Assembly: GCA_012960475.1 (NCBI GenBank)
Contig: DUBE01000037.1
Coordinates: forward strand, 1 to 64,000
DNA: 64,000 bases
Source: Planctomycetota bacterium
GTDB taxonomy: Bacteria; Planctomycetota; UBA1135; GCA-002686595
Direction of reading: 5' to 3'
The translations under genes were made by a program, and so were the position numbers. The first letter of the stretch is position 1, and every line of letters begins with the position of its first letter. The notes beneath the pieces were generated by a model. The model was given only the letters and a program-made list of their open reading frames with translations. It searched no databases and had not been told where the DNA came from. Below, piece after piece: positions 8,909-16,889 of this stretch.

Positions 8909-10032
8909 GCACCCAAGGGCTGCGTCTGGCCCTCGCGGGCGGGGGAACCGGAGGCCACCTGGTCCCGGGTCTCGCTCTGCTCGATCATTGGGCCCAGCAG
9001 AAGGGTTCAACGCCCTTGGATCTGCTTTGGTTTCAGAGCGGTCGTGCGGTGGAGCAGCGCGTGCTTGAAGGGCTCGAGGCACGCCTCGCGCCGACACCGG
9101 TGGAGCGCGTGCAACTCAGCCTTGAACCTCCGGGTGGGGGAGCCCCTTCGACCGCGCGCGTCCTGTTGCATCTTCTGCCCCAAGCCCTTCTCGCTCGCCG
9201 GGCCCTCATCGCACACAAGAGCGATGTATTGCTAGGCCTCGGTGGTCTTACTTCTGTCCCTGCCGCCCTCGCCGCGCGCAGCCTGGGCATTCCGATTGCC
9301 TTGCTCGAGATCAACGCCACTCCTGGCCGCGCCACGCGTCTGCTCGCACCCCTTACAAAACGAGTGTTTCACGCCACCGAAGGCACTTGTCCCCCCAAGA
9401 GTTCAGAACGACACAAGATCACTGGCGCCCCCGTTGCTCCAGCCTTTCGTCGTCAAAGGACCGAAGACCTGGCCGCCCGCAAGGCCTTGGGCTTTGACCC
9501 CACCCGGCCACTGCTTGTGGTTCTTGGGGGCAGTCAAGGGGCTCAGAGCCTGAATCGTTTCATCACCCAGCATGATCATGAGTTTGCCGCCCAGGGCATC
9601 AGCGTCTTCCAAGTGGTGGGCCCCAAGCGTTCTTCCGAAGGCGCACCCCCGCGCCCCGGTCTGCAAGTCGTGGAATACTCCCGTGATGTGCCTGCCCTGC
9701 TCGCCGCCGCCACGCTGGTGCTTTGCCGTGGTGGTGCTTCTACCCTGGCGGAGGTCGGAGCCGTGGGCACTCCGGCCGTGGTCGTGCCCTATCCCCATCA
9801 CGCAGACCGTCATCAGGAGCGCAACGCGGCATTGTTGGGGGAGGGCTGTTTGATTGTTCAAGAGCAGGACTTGAACCAGGACCGCTGCGCTCAACTCGGT
9901 GAGCTGCTCAGCGGCAAGGGTGAAGAGCAGCGCTCGGCCATGAGGCGAGCCCTGGGGCAAGCGTCTCCCCCCAATGCCGGCGAGTCGATCCTGAGGGAGA
10001 TCCAGGGGCTGTGCGCGGGATCTCTGGCCTAG
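8905..10032 (+). CDS. murG: Lipid II synthase, GlcNAc transferase MurG
   Basis: Peripheral GT28-type glycosyltransferase that adds GlcNAc to lipid I to make lipid II at the inner face of the membrane. GTG 8905 overlaps the previous stop; 375 aa. The N-terminal lipid-I-side loop is GGGTGGHLVPG at residues 11-21, followed by LLGLGGLTSVPAALAAR. The usual HEQN...PG loop reads LEINATPG here. UDP-GlcNAc-side motifs: VLGGSQGAQSLN and CRGGASTLAEVGAVGTPAVV. Upstream extension of the frame to 8611 is a shadow of the preceding gene. Confidence 0.94.
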   Translation: MSTQGLRLALAGGGTGGHLVPGLALLDHWAQQKGSTPLDLLWFQSGRAVEQRVLEGLEARLAPTPVERVQLSLEPPGGGAPSTARVLLHLLPQALLARRALIAHKSDVLLGLGGLTSVPAALAARSLGIPIALLEINATPGRATRLLAPLTKRVFHATEGTCPPKSSERHKITGAPVAPAFRRQRTEDLAARKALGFDPTRPLLVVLGGSQGAQSLNRFITQHDHEFAAQGISVFQVVGPKRSSEGAPPRPGLQVVEYSRDVPALLAAATLVLCRGGASTLAEVGAVGTPAVVVPYPHHADRHQERNAALLGEGCLIVQEQDLNQDRCAQLGELLSGKGEEQRSAMRRALGQASPPNAGESILREIQGLCAGSLA

Positions 10033-10033
10033 G

Positions 10034-10306
10034 TCACGGATCCTGCTCTTCGCCCACATCAAAGTCCTCGGGCAGAGGCCCCCGCTCTTCGTGCTCGCTC
10101 AGAATTTTCCTGGCCTCTTCCAGCTGGTCCTCGGGCACCAGGACCTGTCCCAAGCCGCCTCTCAGGCGGCTGGCCAGGGCGAACTCGTCCATCAATCCCT
10201 CCCCCGCCACCTGGGCAGGAATCCCAGCACCCGTGAGCAGGCTCTTCAGGATCAGGGCAGAGGTGTGGGAGCTGCCAGTCCAGGCGACGATCAGAGGGGC
10301 GGTCAT
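10034..10306 (-). CDS. DUF2007-like small signal-transducing protein
   Basis: 90 aa, transcribed against the mur cluster and ending 1 nt after the murG stop. The pattern (APLIVAWTGSSHTSALILKSLLTGAGIPAQV, a GLMDEFALASRLRGGLGQVLVPEDQLEEARKIL centre and an acidic tail) matches the DUF2007 fold, a small ferredoxin-like domain often labelled putative signal transducing protein. No catalytic residues are evident. It separates murG from murC, so the second half of the cluster probably has its own promoter in the 87-nt gap before murC. Confidence 0.75.
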   Translation of the reverse strand: MTAPLIVAWTGSSHTSALILKSLLTGAGIPAQVAGEGLMDEFALASRLRGGLGQVLVPEDQLEEARKILSEHEERGPLPEDFDVGEEQDP

Positions 10307-10392
10307 GCTCGTAATTCTAAGGCAGCGGCGAATTTGTCGTTCCCGGATACCAAATGCTGGAGTGCAGAGGTTCCATTTGGTGGGATAGACCC

Positions 10393-11886
10393 GTGCAAGA
10401 GACCCATTCCAAAGACATTACTTCTACAGTCAGTACCTCCTCTCCTCGTCTGGTCCCGGGCATCGCTCAGCGGGTGCATCTGCTGGGGGCGGGAGGGGCA
10501 GGAATGAGCGCCATCGGGCAGTTGCTCCAGATCCGGGGCCATGTGGTCAGCGGTCATGATCCCATGCCCTCCGCGTTTGTCAGTGCCCTCGAATCCAGTG
10601 GGGTCGTGGTGGCATCCGGTCCTTCTGCTTCGAATCATTGGCCAAGTGATGTCCAGACTTTGATCCGCAGTGCGGCGGTGCCGGACTCAGACCCCCAGGT
10701 TCTCGCCGCCGAGGCTGCGGGTGTGCCCGTGTTGCGTTACAAACATGCGCTTGGGGCCGTGACTGGCAAGGACTCTCTGGCGGTCGCAGGGACCCATGGC
10801 AAGACCACCACCACGTGGATGTTGTTCGAGGCCTTGGGTGGGTTGGATCAGGCGCGTTCCCTGGCGGGCATGCCCCTAGAGGGCGCGGGCATCTTGGTGG
10901 GTGGTCTGCACCAGCGATTGGGCTGCAATGTAGTTGCGCCCATGCCGGGCGCGCCCACGGCAGTGGAAGCCTGCGAGTACGACCGGACTTTCTTGGAACT
11001 CAGTCCCCGCGGCGGGATCGTCACCAACCTGGAGGCGGATCACTTGGACTACTACGGATCCATGGAAGCTCTCGAAGGGGCCTTTGCGCGCTTTGCCGCT
11101 GGTATTGATCCCGGGGGATTGCTGGTGCTCTCGTCAGACGCGCCCGAGTTCCTGCGCGAGGCTGCGTGCTGTGAAGTCTGGACTCTTGGACGGGAGTACG
11201 ACGTGGAATTGCACGGGGAGGACCGGGGCTATTTCTCGATTCGCATAGTGGGGCCCGGTTGGGCGTCGGGCGTCGTGCGCTTGCAAGTCCCCGGGCGTTT
11301 CAATGTGGACAACGCTGCGGCTGCGGTGGCATTAGCCGTGGGGCTCAGTGCAAGAGGCGACAGTGGCCTTGATCAAGCCCTGCTCGCAGAGCACGCCGCT
11401 CGGGGAGTCGCGCGCTATGAGGGCACGAAACGCCGCTTCGAATCCTGGGGCGAAGTGCAAGGGGTGCAAGTGGTGCACGACTACGCTCACCATCCAACGG
11501 AGGTGCGCGTCACGCTTGAGGCAGCTCGCCGAGTTTTTCCAGGATTGCCTCTGCACGTGTTCTTCCAACCCCATCAGGCCAGTCGAACCCACCGGTTCCT
11601 GAAAGAATTCATTGAGTCCTTGCGCGGGGCCGACCGCGTGGTGGTGGCGGATGTGTATGGTGCGAGGCAGACCATCGATGGTCGTCAAGCGGGCGCTGAG
11701 GACCTGGCGGTGGGTTTGCGTCGGGCGGGGCTCGATGCCTCAGCCGGTGGAGGGCTCAAGACGGCCCTTGCCGAACTGGTCCAGGGGATTGTTGACCCCG
11801 CCGCCGTCTTGGTTCTTGGAGCGGGCGACATTGATAGTACCCATGATGACCTTCTCAGCCAGCTGGCCCTGCGCCTCGACTCCTGA
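10393..11886 (+). CDS. murC: UDP-N-acetylmuramate--L-alanine ligase MurC
   Basis: First Mur ligase of the pathway, adding L-Ala to UDP-MurNAc. I place the start at GTG 10393, which has GGTGGGA about 8 nt upstream; an in-frame ATG at 10354 would add 13 residues and lacks a clear ribosome site. 497 aa. Motifs: HLLGAGGAGMSAIG (nucleotide-binding N-domain), GTHGKTTTTWM (P-loop), EACEYDRTFLELSP, NLEADHLDYYG and VVHDYAHHPTEV. Followed by murB with a 44-nt overlap. Confidence 0.93.
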   Translation: MQETHSKDITSTVSTSSPRLVPGIAQRVHLLGAGGAGMSAIGQLLQIRGHVVSGHDPMPSAFVSALESSGVVVASGPSASNHWPSDVQTLIRSAAVPDSDPQVLAAEAAGVPVLRYKHALGAVTGKDSLAVAGTHGKTTTTWMLFEALGGLDQARSLAGMPLEGAGILVGGLHQRLGCNVVAPMPGAPTAVEACEYDRTFLELSPRGGIVTNLEADHLDYYGSMEALEGAFARFAAGIDPGGLLVLSSDAPEFLREAACCEVWTLGREYDVELHGEDRGYFSIRIVGPGWASGVVRLQVPGRFNVDNAAAAVALAVGLSARGDSGLDQALLAEHAARGVARYEGTKRRFESWGEVQGVQVVHDYAHHPTEVRVTLEAARRVFPGLPLHVFFQPHQASRTHRFLKEFIESLRGADRVVVADVYGARQTIDGRQAGAEDLAVGLRRAGLDASAGGGLKTALAELVQGIVDPAAVLVLGAGDIDSTHDDLLSQLALRLDS

Positions 11887-12841
11887 GGCAGACCTCTCGC
11901 CCCATACATTCATGCGAGTGGGTGGGCGTGTGGAATGGTTCTTGGAGCCCACTACCCCAGAGGAACTGCGCTCGGCGGTCAACGCTTGTCGTGAGCGAGG
12001 GCTCGCTCCGCGCATCCTGGGTGGCGGGGCGAACCTGATTATTGCCGATGGGATTCTGCCCGGGGTGGTGATCGGCACCGGGCGCATGAACCGGCTATTT
12101 CGCATTTGGCCCGCTGTGGACGGGGAGGGCAGTTCCGATCAAGAGCAGGACCCCTCCGCTTGGAGCGCCGAGCCGAGCGGTCGAGTGGCCCCCGCGGACC
12201 CGGCCCTTGATCCGCGCCTTGTGGGTTGGGCGGGCACGACCTTGCCGTCCTTGGTGCGTGCAGCGCGTGATCTGGGCTACGGGGGCATCGAAGGAGTGGT
12301 GGGGATTCCCGGTCATCTTGGTGGAGGAGTGGCCATGAATGCGGGCGGTCACTGGGGAGAGCTTTGGGATCACATCGAGTTGGTGCGGGTGATCGATGAA
12401 GAGGGCGAGTTCTTGGACCTGACCCCGGAGCAAGTCCAGCCCGGTTACCGTAATGGCAACCTGGGAACAAGAGTTGTGGCCGCGGCAATCCTGCACTTTG
12501 AGCCCGCGCCCAAAGCTCTTATCGAACAGCGCATGCGCGAGATCCTGCGTGAGAAAAACGCTGTGCAGCCCGTGTCTGAACGCAGTGCCGGGTGCGTCTT
12601 CAAGAACCCTGACCTGGAAGTGTCCGGCGGGCGCGGGGCCGGGCGCCTGGTGGACGACTGCGGCCTCAAGGGGCGCTCAATCGGAGATGCCATGGTCAGT
12701 CCCCTGCACGGGAACTTTGTGGTCAACAGGGGCGCTGCCCGTGCCACGGACGTGCTGGCGTTGATTGAGGAGGTGCGCGCAGAAGTTGCCCAGCAGACCG
12801 GCATCGAGTTGGAGCTCGAGGTCAAGCGTTGGTTGGATTGA
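11843..12841 (+). CDS. murB: UDP-N-acetylenolpyruvoylglucosamine reductase MurB
   Basis: FAD enzyme that reduces UDP-GlcNAc-enolpyruvate to UDP-MurNAc with NADPH. Start taken at the ATG pair 11843/11846 inside the murC end, because the FAD domain must include HTFMRVGG, which begins just before the alternative ATG at 11912. 332 aa. Motifs: LGGGANLIIADG (FAD), GIPGHLGGGVAMNAGGHWGE, and SAGCVFKNP with the proton-donating Ser. An insert rich in acidic residues and Pro (about residues 93-127) lengthens the FAD domain. It is the last mur gene in the cluster. Confidence 0.92.
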   Translation: MMTFSASWPCASTPEADLSPHTFMRVGGRVEWFLEPTTPEELRSAVNACRERGLAPRILGGGANLIIADGILPGVVIGTGRMNRLFRIWPAVDGEGSSDQEQDPSAWSAEPSGRVAPADPALDPRLVGWAGTTLPSLVRAARDLGYGGIEGVVGIPGHLGGGVAMNAGGHWGELWDHIELVRVIDEEGEFLDLTPEQVQPGYRNGNLGTRVVAAAILHFEPAPKALIEQRMREILREKNAVQPVSERSAGCVFKNPDLEVSGGRGAGRLVDDCGLKGRSIGDAMVSPLHGNFVVNRGAARATDVLALIEEVRAEVAQQTGIELELEVKRWLD

Positions 12842-12942
12842 GGGCTCTGGCCATTGGGTGCGCCTCCGCATCCAGCTGGATCTCAAGAGCAAGGCATGGG
12901 CGGGAATCTCTTGGCTTGACGTTGACTAGGCTCTGGCCAGCT

Positions 12943-13002
12943 CTTGGATTCAAGCGCCTTGGCAGCTCCCAAGGGACTCGGAGTTCAATACCTGAATCCA
13001 AG
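12943..13002 (+). other. Nested inverted repeat upstream of thrS, possible structured RNA
   Basis: CTTGGATTCA (12943-12952) is perfectly complementary to TGAATCCAAG (12993-13002). Inside it, CCTTGG (12957-12962) pairs with CCAAGG (12969-12974) around a 6-nt loop. A terminator-like hairpin starts 14 nt downstream. The arrangement could be a thrS leader, a small RNA or the 3' untranslated region of murB; the sequence does not decide. Confidence 0.4.
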
Positions 13003-13015
13003 CCAGTTGAGCCCC

Positions 13016-13047
13016 AAGCAGCCTGACCAGCGTCAGGGCCTGCTTTT
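13016..13047 (+). terminator. Terminator-like hairpin between murB and thrS
   Basis: CCTGAC (13022-13027), loop CAGC, GTCAGG (13032-13037), extended by AAGCA (13016-13020) against TGCTT (13041-13045) across a small internal loop, ending in TTTT. This fits an intrinsic terminator for the murC-murB transcript, or an attenuator for thrS 125 nt downstream. Confidence 0.5.
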
Positions 13048-13172
13048 CTCATGCTCTTCGTCGTTGCTGGGGTTAGACTCTGCGCCCCAGTCGACACAGG
13101 AGTGCGGCGGGGCCCGAGGGCTGGCTCAGGTGGAGTTGGTCTCGTTGGACTTCACTCCTTACCTACGCCCTC

Positions 13173-14954
13173 ATGGAAGAGACCGCGTCGGCTCCGCAAG
13201 TTGCGGAGCCCTATCCCCTGTCCACCCTGCGCCACTCAGTCGCGCACCTGATGGCCTCCGCCGTGCAAAAACTGCACCCAGGCGTCCAATTCGGTTTCGG
13301 CCCCTGTATCGACCACGGGTTCTACTACGACTTCGATCTGGAAGAGCCCTTGACCGACAAGGACCTGAAGAAGATCGAGAAGGAAATGCGGCGCATCGCA
13401 AATCGCTCGCCTGCCATTACCCGCAGTACGGTTTCGCGGGATGAAGCCCGGCGCATCCTCGAAGGTTGGGAGCAAACCTACAAGCTCGAAGCCCTCGATC
13501 TGATTCCAGAGGACGAAGAGATCTCGTTCTACACCCACGGCCCCGATGGGGAACAGTGGGGGGATCTATGCCAGGGACCCCACATGGATTCCTTCGTTCA
13601 GTCCTTCAAATTCAAATTGCTCAACCTTGCGGGTGCCTATTGGCGAGGGGATGAGAAACGCCCCATGATGCAGCGCATCTATGGAACGGCCTTTTGGTCC
13701 CAGGAAGCTCTTGACGCGCACTTGGAGTGGCTGGAGGAAGTGCGTAAAAGAGATCACCGTCGCCTTGGCACCGAGATGGATCTTTTCAGTACTCACCCCG
13801 AAGCCGGCACTGGATTCGTTTTTTGGCACCCTGCCCTGGGCACAGTGCGCCAGTGTATTGAGCAGCTCTGGTGGGACTGGCACCTGGCCGACGGCTACCG
13901 CCCCGTCTACACACCCCATGTTTCACGTGAAGAGCTCTTCGCGGTTTCGGGGCACCTGGAGAACTACGGCGACATGATGTACGCGCCCATGGCGCTAGAT
14001 GATATGCCTTACCGGGTCAAACCCATGAACTGCCCTGGTCATGTGTTGATCTACAAGAACCGGGGCCGCTCCTATCGCGAGCTGCCTCTGCGCTGGGCAG
14101 AGCTTGGCACGGTCTACCGCTATGAACGATCGGGCGTGGTCCACGGCATGCTGCGCGTGCGCGGCTTCACCCAGGACGACGCCCACATTTTCTGCACGCC
14201 GGAGCAGCTGGCGGGTGAAATCGCCGGAGTCTGCCAACTGGTCGATCGCTTCATGAAGACCTTTGGCTTCGAATGCACCGCCTATCTGGCCACCCGCCCT
14301 GCAGAAAAGACCATTGGCGATGACGCCATCTGGGAAAAGGCCACTCAGGCATTGCAGGAAGCTGCGGATTCCATCGGCCTCAAGCTGGAACCCGACGAAG
14401 GCGGTGGCGCTTTCTATGGTCCCAAGATTGATTACAAGATCAAGGATGCCCTCGGCCGCGAGTGGCAGAACAGCACCATCCAGTGCGACTTCAACCTGCC
14501 CGAGCGCTTTGATCTGCAATACACCGCCAAGGATGGTTCCCAACAGCGGCCTATCATGGTTCACCGGGCAATCCTGGGCAGTTTGGAACGCTTCGTGGGT
14601 GTCCTTATCGAACATTTCGGCGGCCGCTTCCCGATCTGGTGCGCGCCGACCCAGGTGGCGGTTATTCCCATCCGTGAGGAACACGCGGACTACGGCCAGC
14701 AGCTTGTGGAGAAACTCGAGAGCCACCAATTGCGCGTGGCCGCCATGCTGGAGAAAGGCCACATGAACAAGAAAATCAAGATCGCCCAAAAAGAGCAGAT
14801 CCCCTTCATGCTGATTGTGGGCGAGCGGGAGATGGAAGAGGGCACGGTGGCCTTGCGGCGTCGTGGTACGCGCGAGCAGGTGACTATGGGCTTTGATGAG
14901 TTCCTGGCACTGGCCGAGAGATTGGTGCAGAGTCGGAGCATGGAATTGGAGTAG
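13173..14954 (+). CDS. thrS: Threonyl-tRNA synthetase lacking the TGS domain
   Basis: Class II synthetase charging tRNA-Thr. 593 aa from ATG 13173, about 50 shorter than E. coli ThrRS because it begins directly at the editing domain; no TGS domain is encoded upstream in any frame. The editing site is present (HSVAHLM, i.e. HxxxH, near residue 21, and CQGPH). Catalytic core: MNCPGHV with the zinc Cys, RVRGFTQDDAHIF (motif 2), and VHRAILGSLERF (motif 3). The anticodon-binding domain ends in RSMELE. A second, degraded copy of the last 201 nt lies at 18323-18523, so the 3' end has taken part in a rearrangement. Confidence 0.96.
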   Translation: MEETASAPQVAEPYPLSTLRHSVAHLMASAVQKLHPGVQFGFGPCIDHGFYYDFDLEEPLTDKDLKKIEKEMRRIANRSPAITRSTVSRDEARRILEGWEQTYKLEALDLIPEDEEISFYTHGPDGEQWGDLCQGPHMDSFVQSFKFKLLNLAGAYWRGDEKRPMMQRIYGTAFWSQEALDAHLEWLEEVRKRDHRRLGTEMDLFSTHPEAGTGFVFWHPALGTVRQCIEQLWWDWHLADGYRPVYTPHVSREELFAVSGHLENYGDMMYAPMALDDMPYRVKPMNCPGHVLIYKNRGRSYRELPLRWAELGTVYRYERSGVVHGMLRVRGFTQDDAHIFCTPEQLAGEIAGVCQLVDRFMKTFGFECTAYLATRPAEKTIGDDAIWEKATQALQEAADSIGLKLEPDEGGGAFYGPKIDYKIKDALGREWQNSTIQCDFNLPERFDLQYTAKDGSQQRPIMVHRAILGSLERFVGVLIEHFGGRFPIWCAPTQVAVIPIREEHADYGQQLVEKLESHQLRVAAMLEKGHMNKKIKIAQKEQIPFMLIVGEREMEEGTVALRRRGTREQVTMGFDEFLALAERLVQSRSMELE

Positions 14955-14958
14955 GGGG

Positions 14959-15711
14959 GTGCAGTGGCGCCAAGATTTCGATGAGGATGGCTTCGTTTGC
15001 TTACCTTCTTTCGTCGTCGGGGATGCGCTGACGGAACTCCAAGCCAACGTAAGACGGTTTATCAGCGAGTTGGTTCCACAGCTACCTTCCGAGCATGTGT
15101 TCTGCGAGGAGCGCGAAGATCTCAGCACCCTGAAGCAGATCCAGCAGCTTGGCGAACACGATGCCTGGTTCGCGCAATACGCGGGGTCCGGCCGCCTGAG
15201 GGAAGTCGCTGAACACTTGCTCGATGGGCCGGTAGTGTCACGCAACGTGCAGTACTTCAACAAGCCGCCGGGCACCAGCAAGGCAACGCCAGCCCATCAG
15301 GACGGCCACTATTTCATGCTTACGCCATGCGACGCAGTAACCATGTGGCTGGCTCTGGACGATGTAGACGAACAAAGCGGCTGTGTTCGCTATACGCGTG
15401 GCTCACACCTAGGTGGCATGCGGGAGCACGGACGCACCGATATCCTGGGCTTCAGCCGCGGTATCACTGACTACCCCACGTCACACGACACAACCCATGA
15501 AGTCGCGTGCCCGGCATCTGCCGGCGACCTGCTTGCTCATCACGGGATGACCATCCACCGAGCCGATGCCAACCAGGCGATTGGTTGTCAGCGGCGAGCG
15601 CTGGGATTCATCTATTACAGTGAACGCGCTCAAGAAGACTCCCAGGCACACGCCGCCTACCAGCGCGAGTTGGCCGCGCGGTTACGCGCAGAGGGGAAGA
15701 TTGACTCATAG
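14959..15711 (+). CDS. Phytanoyl-CoA dioxygenase (PhyH) family protein
   Basis: Fe(II)/2-oxoglutarate-dependent hydroxylase of the PhyH family; substrate unknown. GTG 14959 begins 4 nt after the thrS stop and gives 250 aa beginning with the usual F-DEDGFV-L motif; the G-rich run at the thrS stop could serve as ribosome site. Metal ligands: H113-x-D115 (AHQDGHYF) and distal H200 in HHGMTIHRADAN, with an Arg about 12 residues later for the 2-oxoglutarate carboxylate. First gene of the island bounded by the two thrS 3' ends. Codon use looks less GC-biased than in thrS. Confidence 0.88.
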   Translation: MQWRQDFDEDGFVCLPSFVVGDALTELQANVRRFISELVPQLPSEHVFCEEREDLSTLKQIQQLGEHDAWFAQYAGSGRLREVAEHLLDGPVVSRNVQYFNKPPGTSKATPAHQDGHYFMLTPCDAVTMWLALDDVDEQSGCVRYTRGSHLGGMREHGRTDILGFSRGITDYPTSHDTTHEVACPASAGDLLAHHGMTIHRADANQAIGCQRRALGFIYYSERAQEDSQAHAAYQRELAARLRAEGKIDS

Positions 15712-15760
15712 GTACTACGCGCCAGGTTCGGCGTCGATCTCCTTCGGAAAACACATCCTC

Positions 15761-16486
15761 ATGGTTTCATTGCTCCCTCAACTTGGCACCGGCTTGCTGG
15801 TTTGGCTCGCCTTGATTAGCAGTTCTTGCAGCAGTTCTCTCCCGCAGATTCCACCTGGAGAGGACCCCCTCCGATGGCTGCAGGCGATCCAGGCTTTTGA
15901 GGCCTCGGATAGGCTGGATCCTGCCCCCCAGGACGCAGCTCTATTTGTGGGCAGCTCGAGCATCCGGCGCTGGGACACGCTTACAAGAGATATGGCTCCC
16001 ATGCCAGTTATCCAAAGGGGCTTCGGCGGATCACGGCTCTTTGATTCTGTTTATTTTGCTGACCGGTTGGTTGTCGCTTACGACCCAGCAGTCATAGTCA
16101 TCTTTTCGGGCACCAATGACATATCTGGAGATCATCCAAAATCTGCCAAAGAAGTGTGTGCGCTCTTTCAGCGCTTCGTGGGTCGCGTCCGTGCCGAAAA
16201 TTGCGGGGCTCCAATTGTCTACATAGCGATCAGTCCTACCAGGGCACGCCTTGAACACATCAAAATCGTCTTGGAGGCGAATCGTTTGATTGCTGCTTCT
16301 TGTGAACCGGATACAGACCTCTATTTTGTCGACACGGCGAGGATACTGCTCGATCCTGCTGGCCTGCCAGACCGCCGTTGGTTTGTTGAGGACGGACTTC
16401 ACCTCAATTCAGATGGTTATGCGCTTTGGACAATGCGCGTCAGACCCCTGCTGGCGAAATTGTTGCAAGCGCCTGCGTCGCGCTGA
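15761..16486 (+). CDS. SGNH/GDSL hydrolase lipoprotein
   Basis: Predicted secreted esterase or acyl hydrolase. ATG 15761 gives 241 aa with a lipoprotein-type signal ending ISSSC23. SGNH blocks: I FVGSSS (residues 62-67, with Ser replacing the usual Asp before the nucleophile Ser66), II GFGGSRL, III SGTNDI (Gly/Asn oxyanion hole), V DGLHLNSDGY with the Asp-His pair. Lies 49 nt after the PhyH gene. A 35-nt piece of its 5' region (15833-15867) is repeated at 18278-18312 next to the thrS remnant. Confidence 0.86.
   Translation: MVSLLPQLGTGLLVWLALISSSCSSSLPQIPPGEDPLRWLQAIQAFEASDRLDPAPQDAALFVGSSSIRRWDTLTRDMAPMPVIQRGFGGSRLFDSVYFADRLVVAYDPAVIVIFSGTNDISGDHPKSAKEVCALFQRFVGRVRAENCGAPIVYIAISPTRARLEHIKIVLEANRLIAASCEPDTDLYFVDTARILLDPAGLPDRRWFVEDGLHLNSDGYALWTMRVRPLLAKLLQAPASR
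15833..15867 (+). repeat. Direct repeat, copy 1 (inside SGNH hydrolase gene)
   Basis: Encodes SSLPQIPPGEDP just after the lipobox Cys. Matches 18278-18312 at 33 of 35 positions in the same orientation. The second copy is fused in frame to a thrS fragment, which implies past recombination at this site. Confidence 0.75.
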
Positions 16487-16889
16487 GGGCGCCGGCAACC
16501 CCTGACTTCGAGTGTCCTTTCACAGATGACGCCTGAGGACTTATTTCACCCCATCGCCCACTTCCTCCCATGTGAAGTCGGCAAGGTCTCCATTGGGGTC
16601 GTCTTCAATTTCATCGGTCGACGTACCAATCTCCACAAGTTCAGGGATTACGCTCCAAATATTGGGGAACCTGTTCTTGATGCCTGGAGGGGCGGATTCT
16701 GGCCTGGCATGGGTCGGGCAGGGTCGAGCTGGCTGTAGTAGGGTCCAGGGCCCGGGCCCCTTGGTTTGCTATCCGCCTAGGGGATCCGGGCTTATTTGAT
16801 GGCGAACAGCGGCAAAAAGGCAGAGTGTGCAGCTAGTGTTATGGATCGCTTCCAATCAACCCGCTCACGAACAGACAAGGAATTCTGAT
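16487..16889. other. 403-nt intergenic region with a minus-strand gene remnant
   Basis: No plus-strand gene is convincing. The first half holds the likely C-terminal remnant on the minus strand (16541-16768). The second half leads to the M43 protease, whose ATG is preceded by AAGGAA at 16877-16882. No clear promoter or terminator was seen. Confidence 0.5.
16541..16768 (-). pseudogene. Possible C-terminal remnant of a minus-strand gene
   Basis: The minus frame ending at TAA 16541-16543 is open for 76 codons but has no plausible start and is closed upstream by TAG at 16769-16771. Its last 38 or so residues look like real protein: VIPELVEIGTSTDEIEDD, then PNGDLADFTWEEVGDGVK. The upstream part is Pro/Ala-rich and may be noise. 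I do not recognise the family. Best read as the surviving tail of a gene broken during island formation. Confidence 0.35.

Larger units (their letters stand above)
12842..13172. other. 331-nt intergenic region between murB and thrS
   Basis: No convincing reading frame. It holds a nested inverted repeat (12943-13002) and a hairpin followed by T residues (13016-13047), described separately. TTGACG and TTGACT at 12916 and 12922 resemble -35 boxes, but nothing at the right distance resembles a good -10 box. The thrS promoter or leader should lie here. Confidence 0.6.

Noticed and set aside
12842..13172. T-box riboswitch before thrS
   Set aside because: No T-box UGGN bulge sequence, specifier loop or AG-bulge could be found.
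13995..15281. 428-codon minus-strand frame across the thrS end
   Set aside because: Antisense to conserved thrS motifs, no recognisable protein features.
16526..16738. 70-codon plus-strand frame in the island gap
   Set aside because: No protein character; the opposite strand reads better as a coding remnant.
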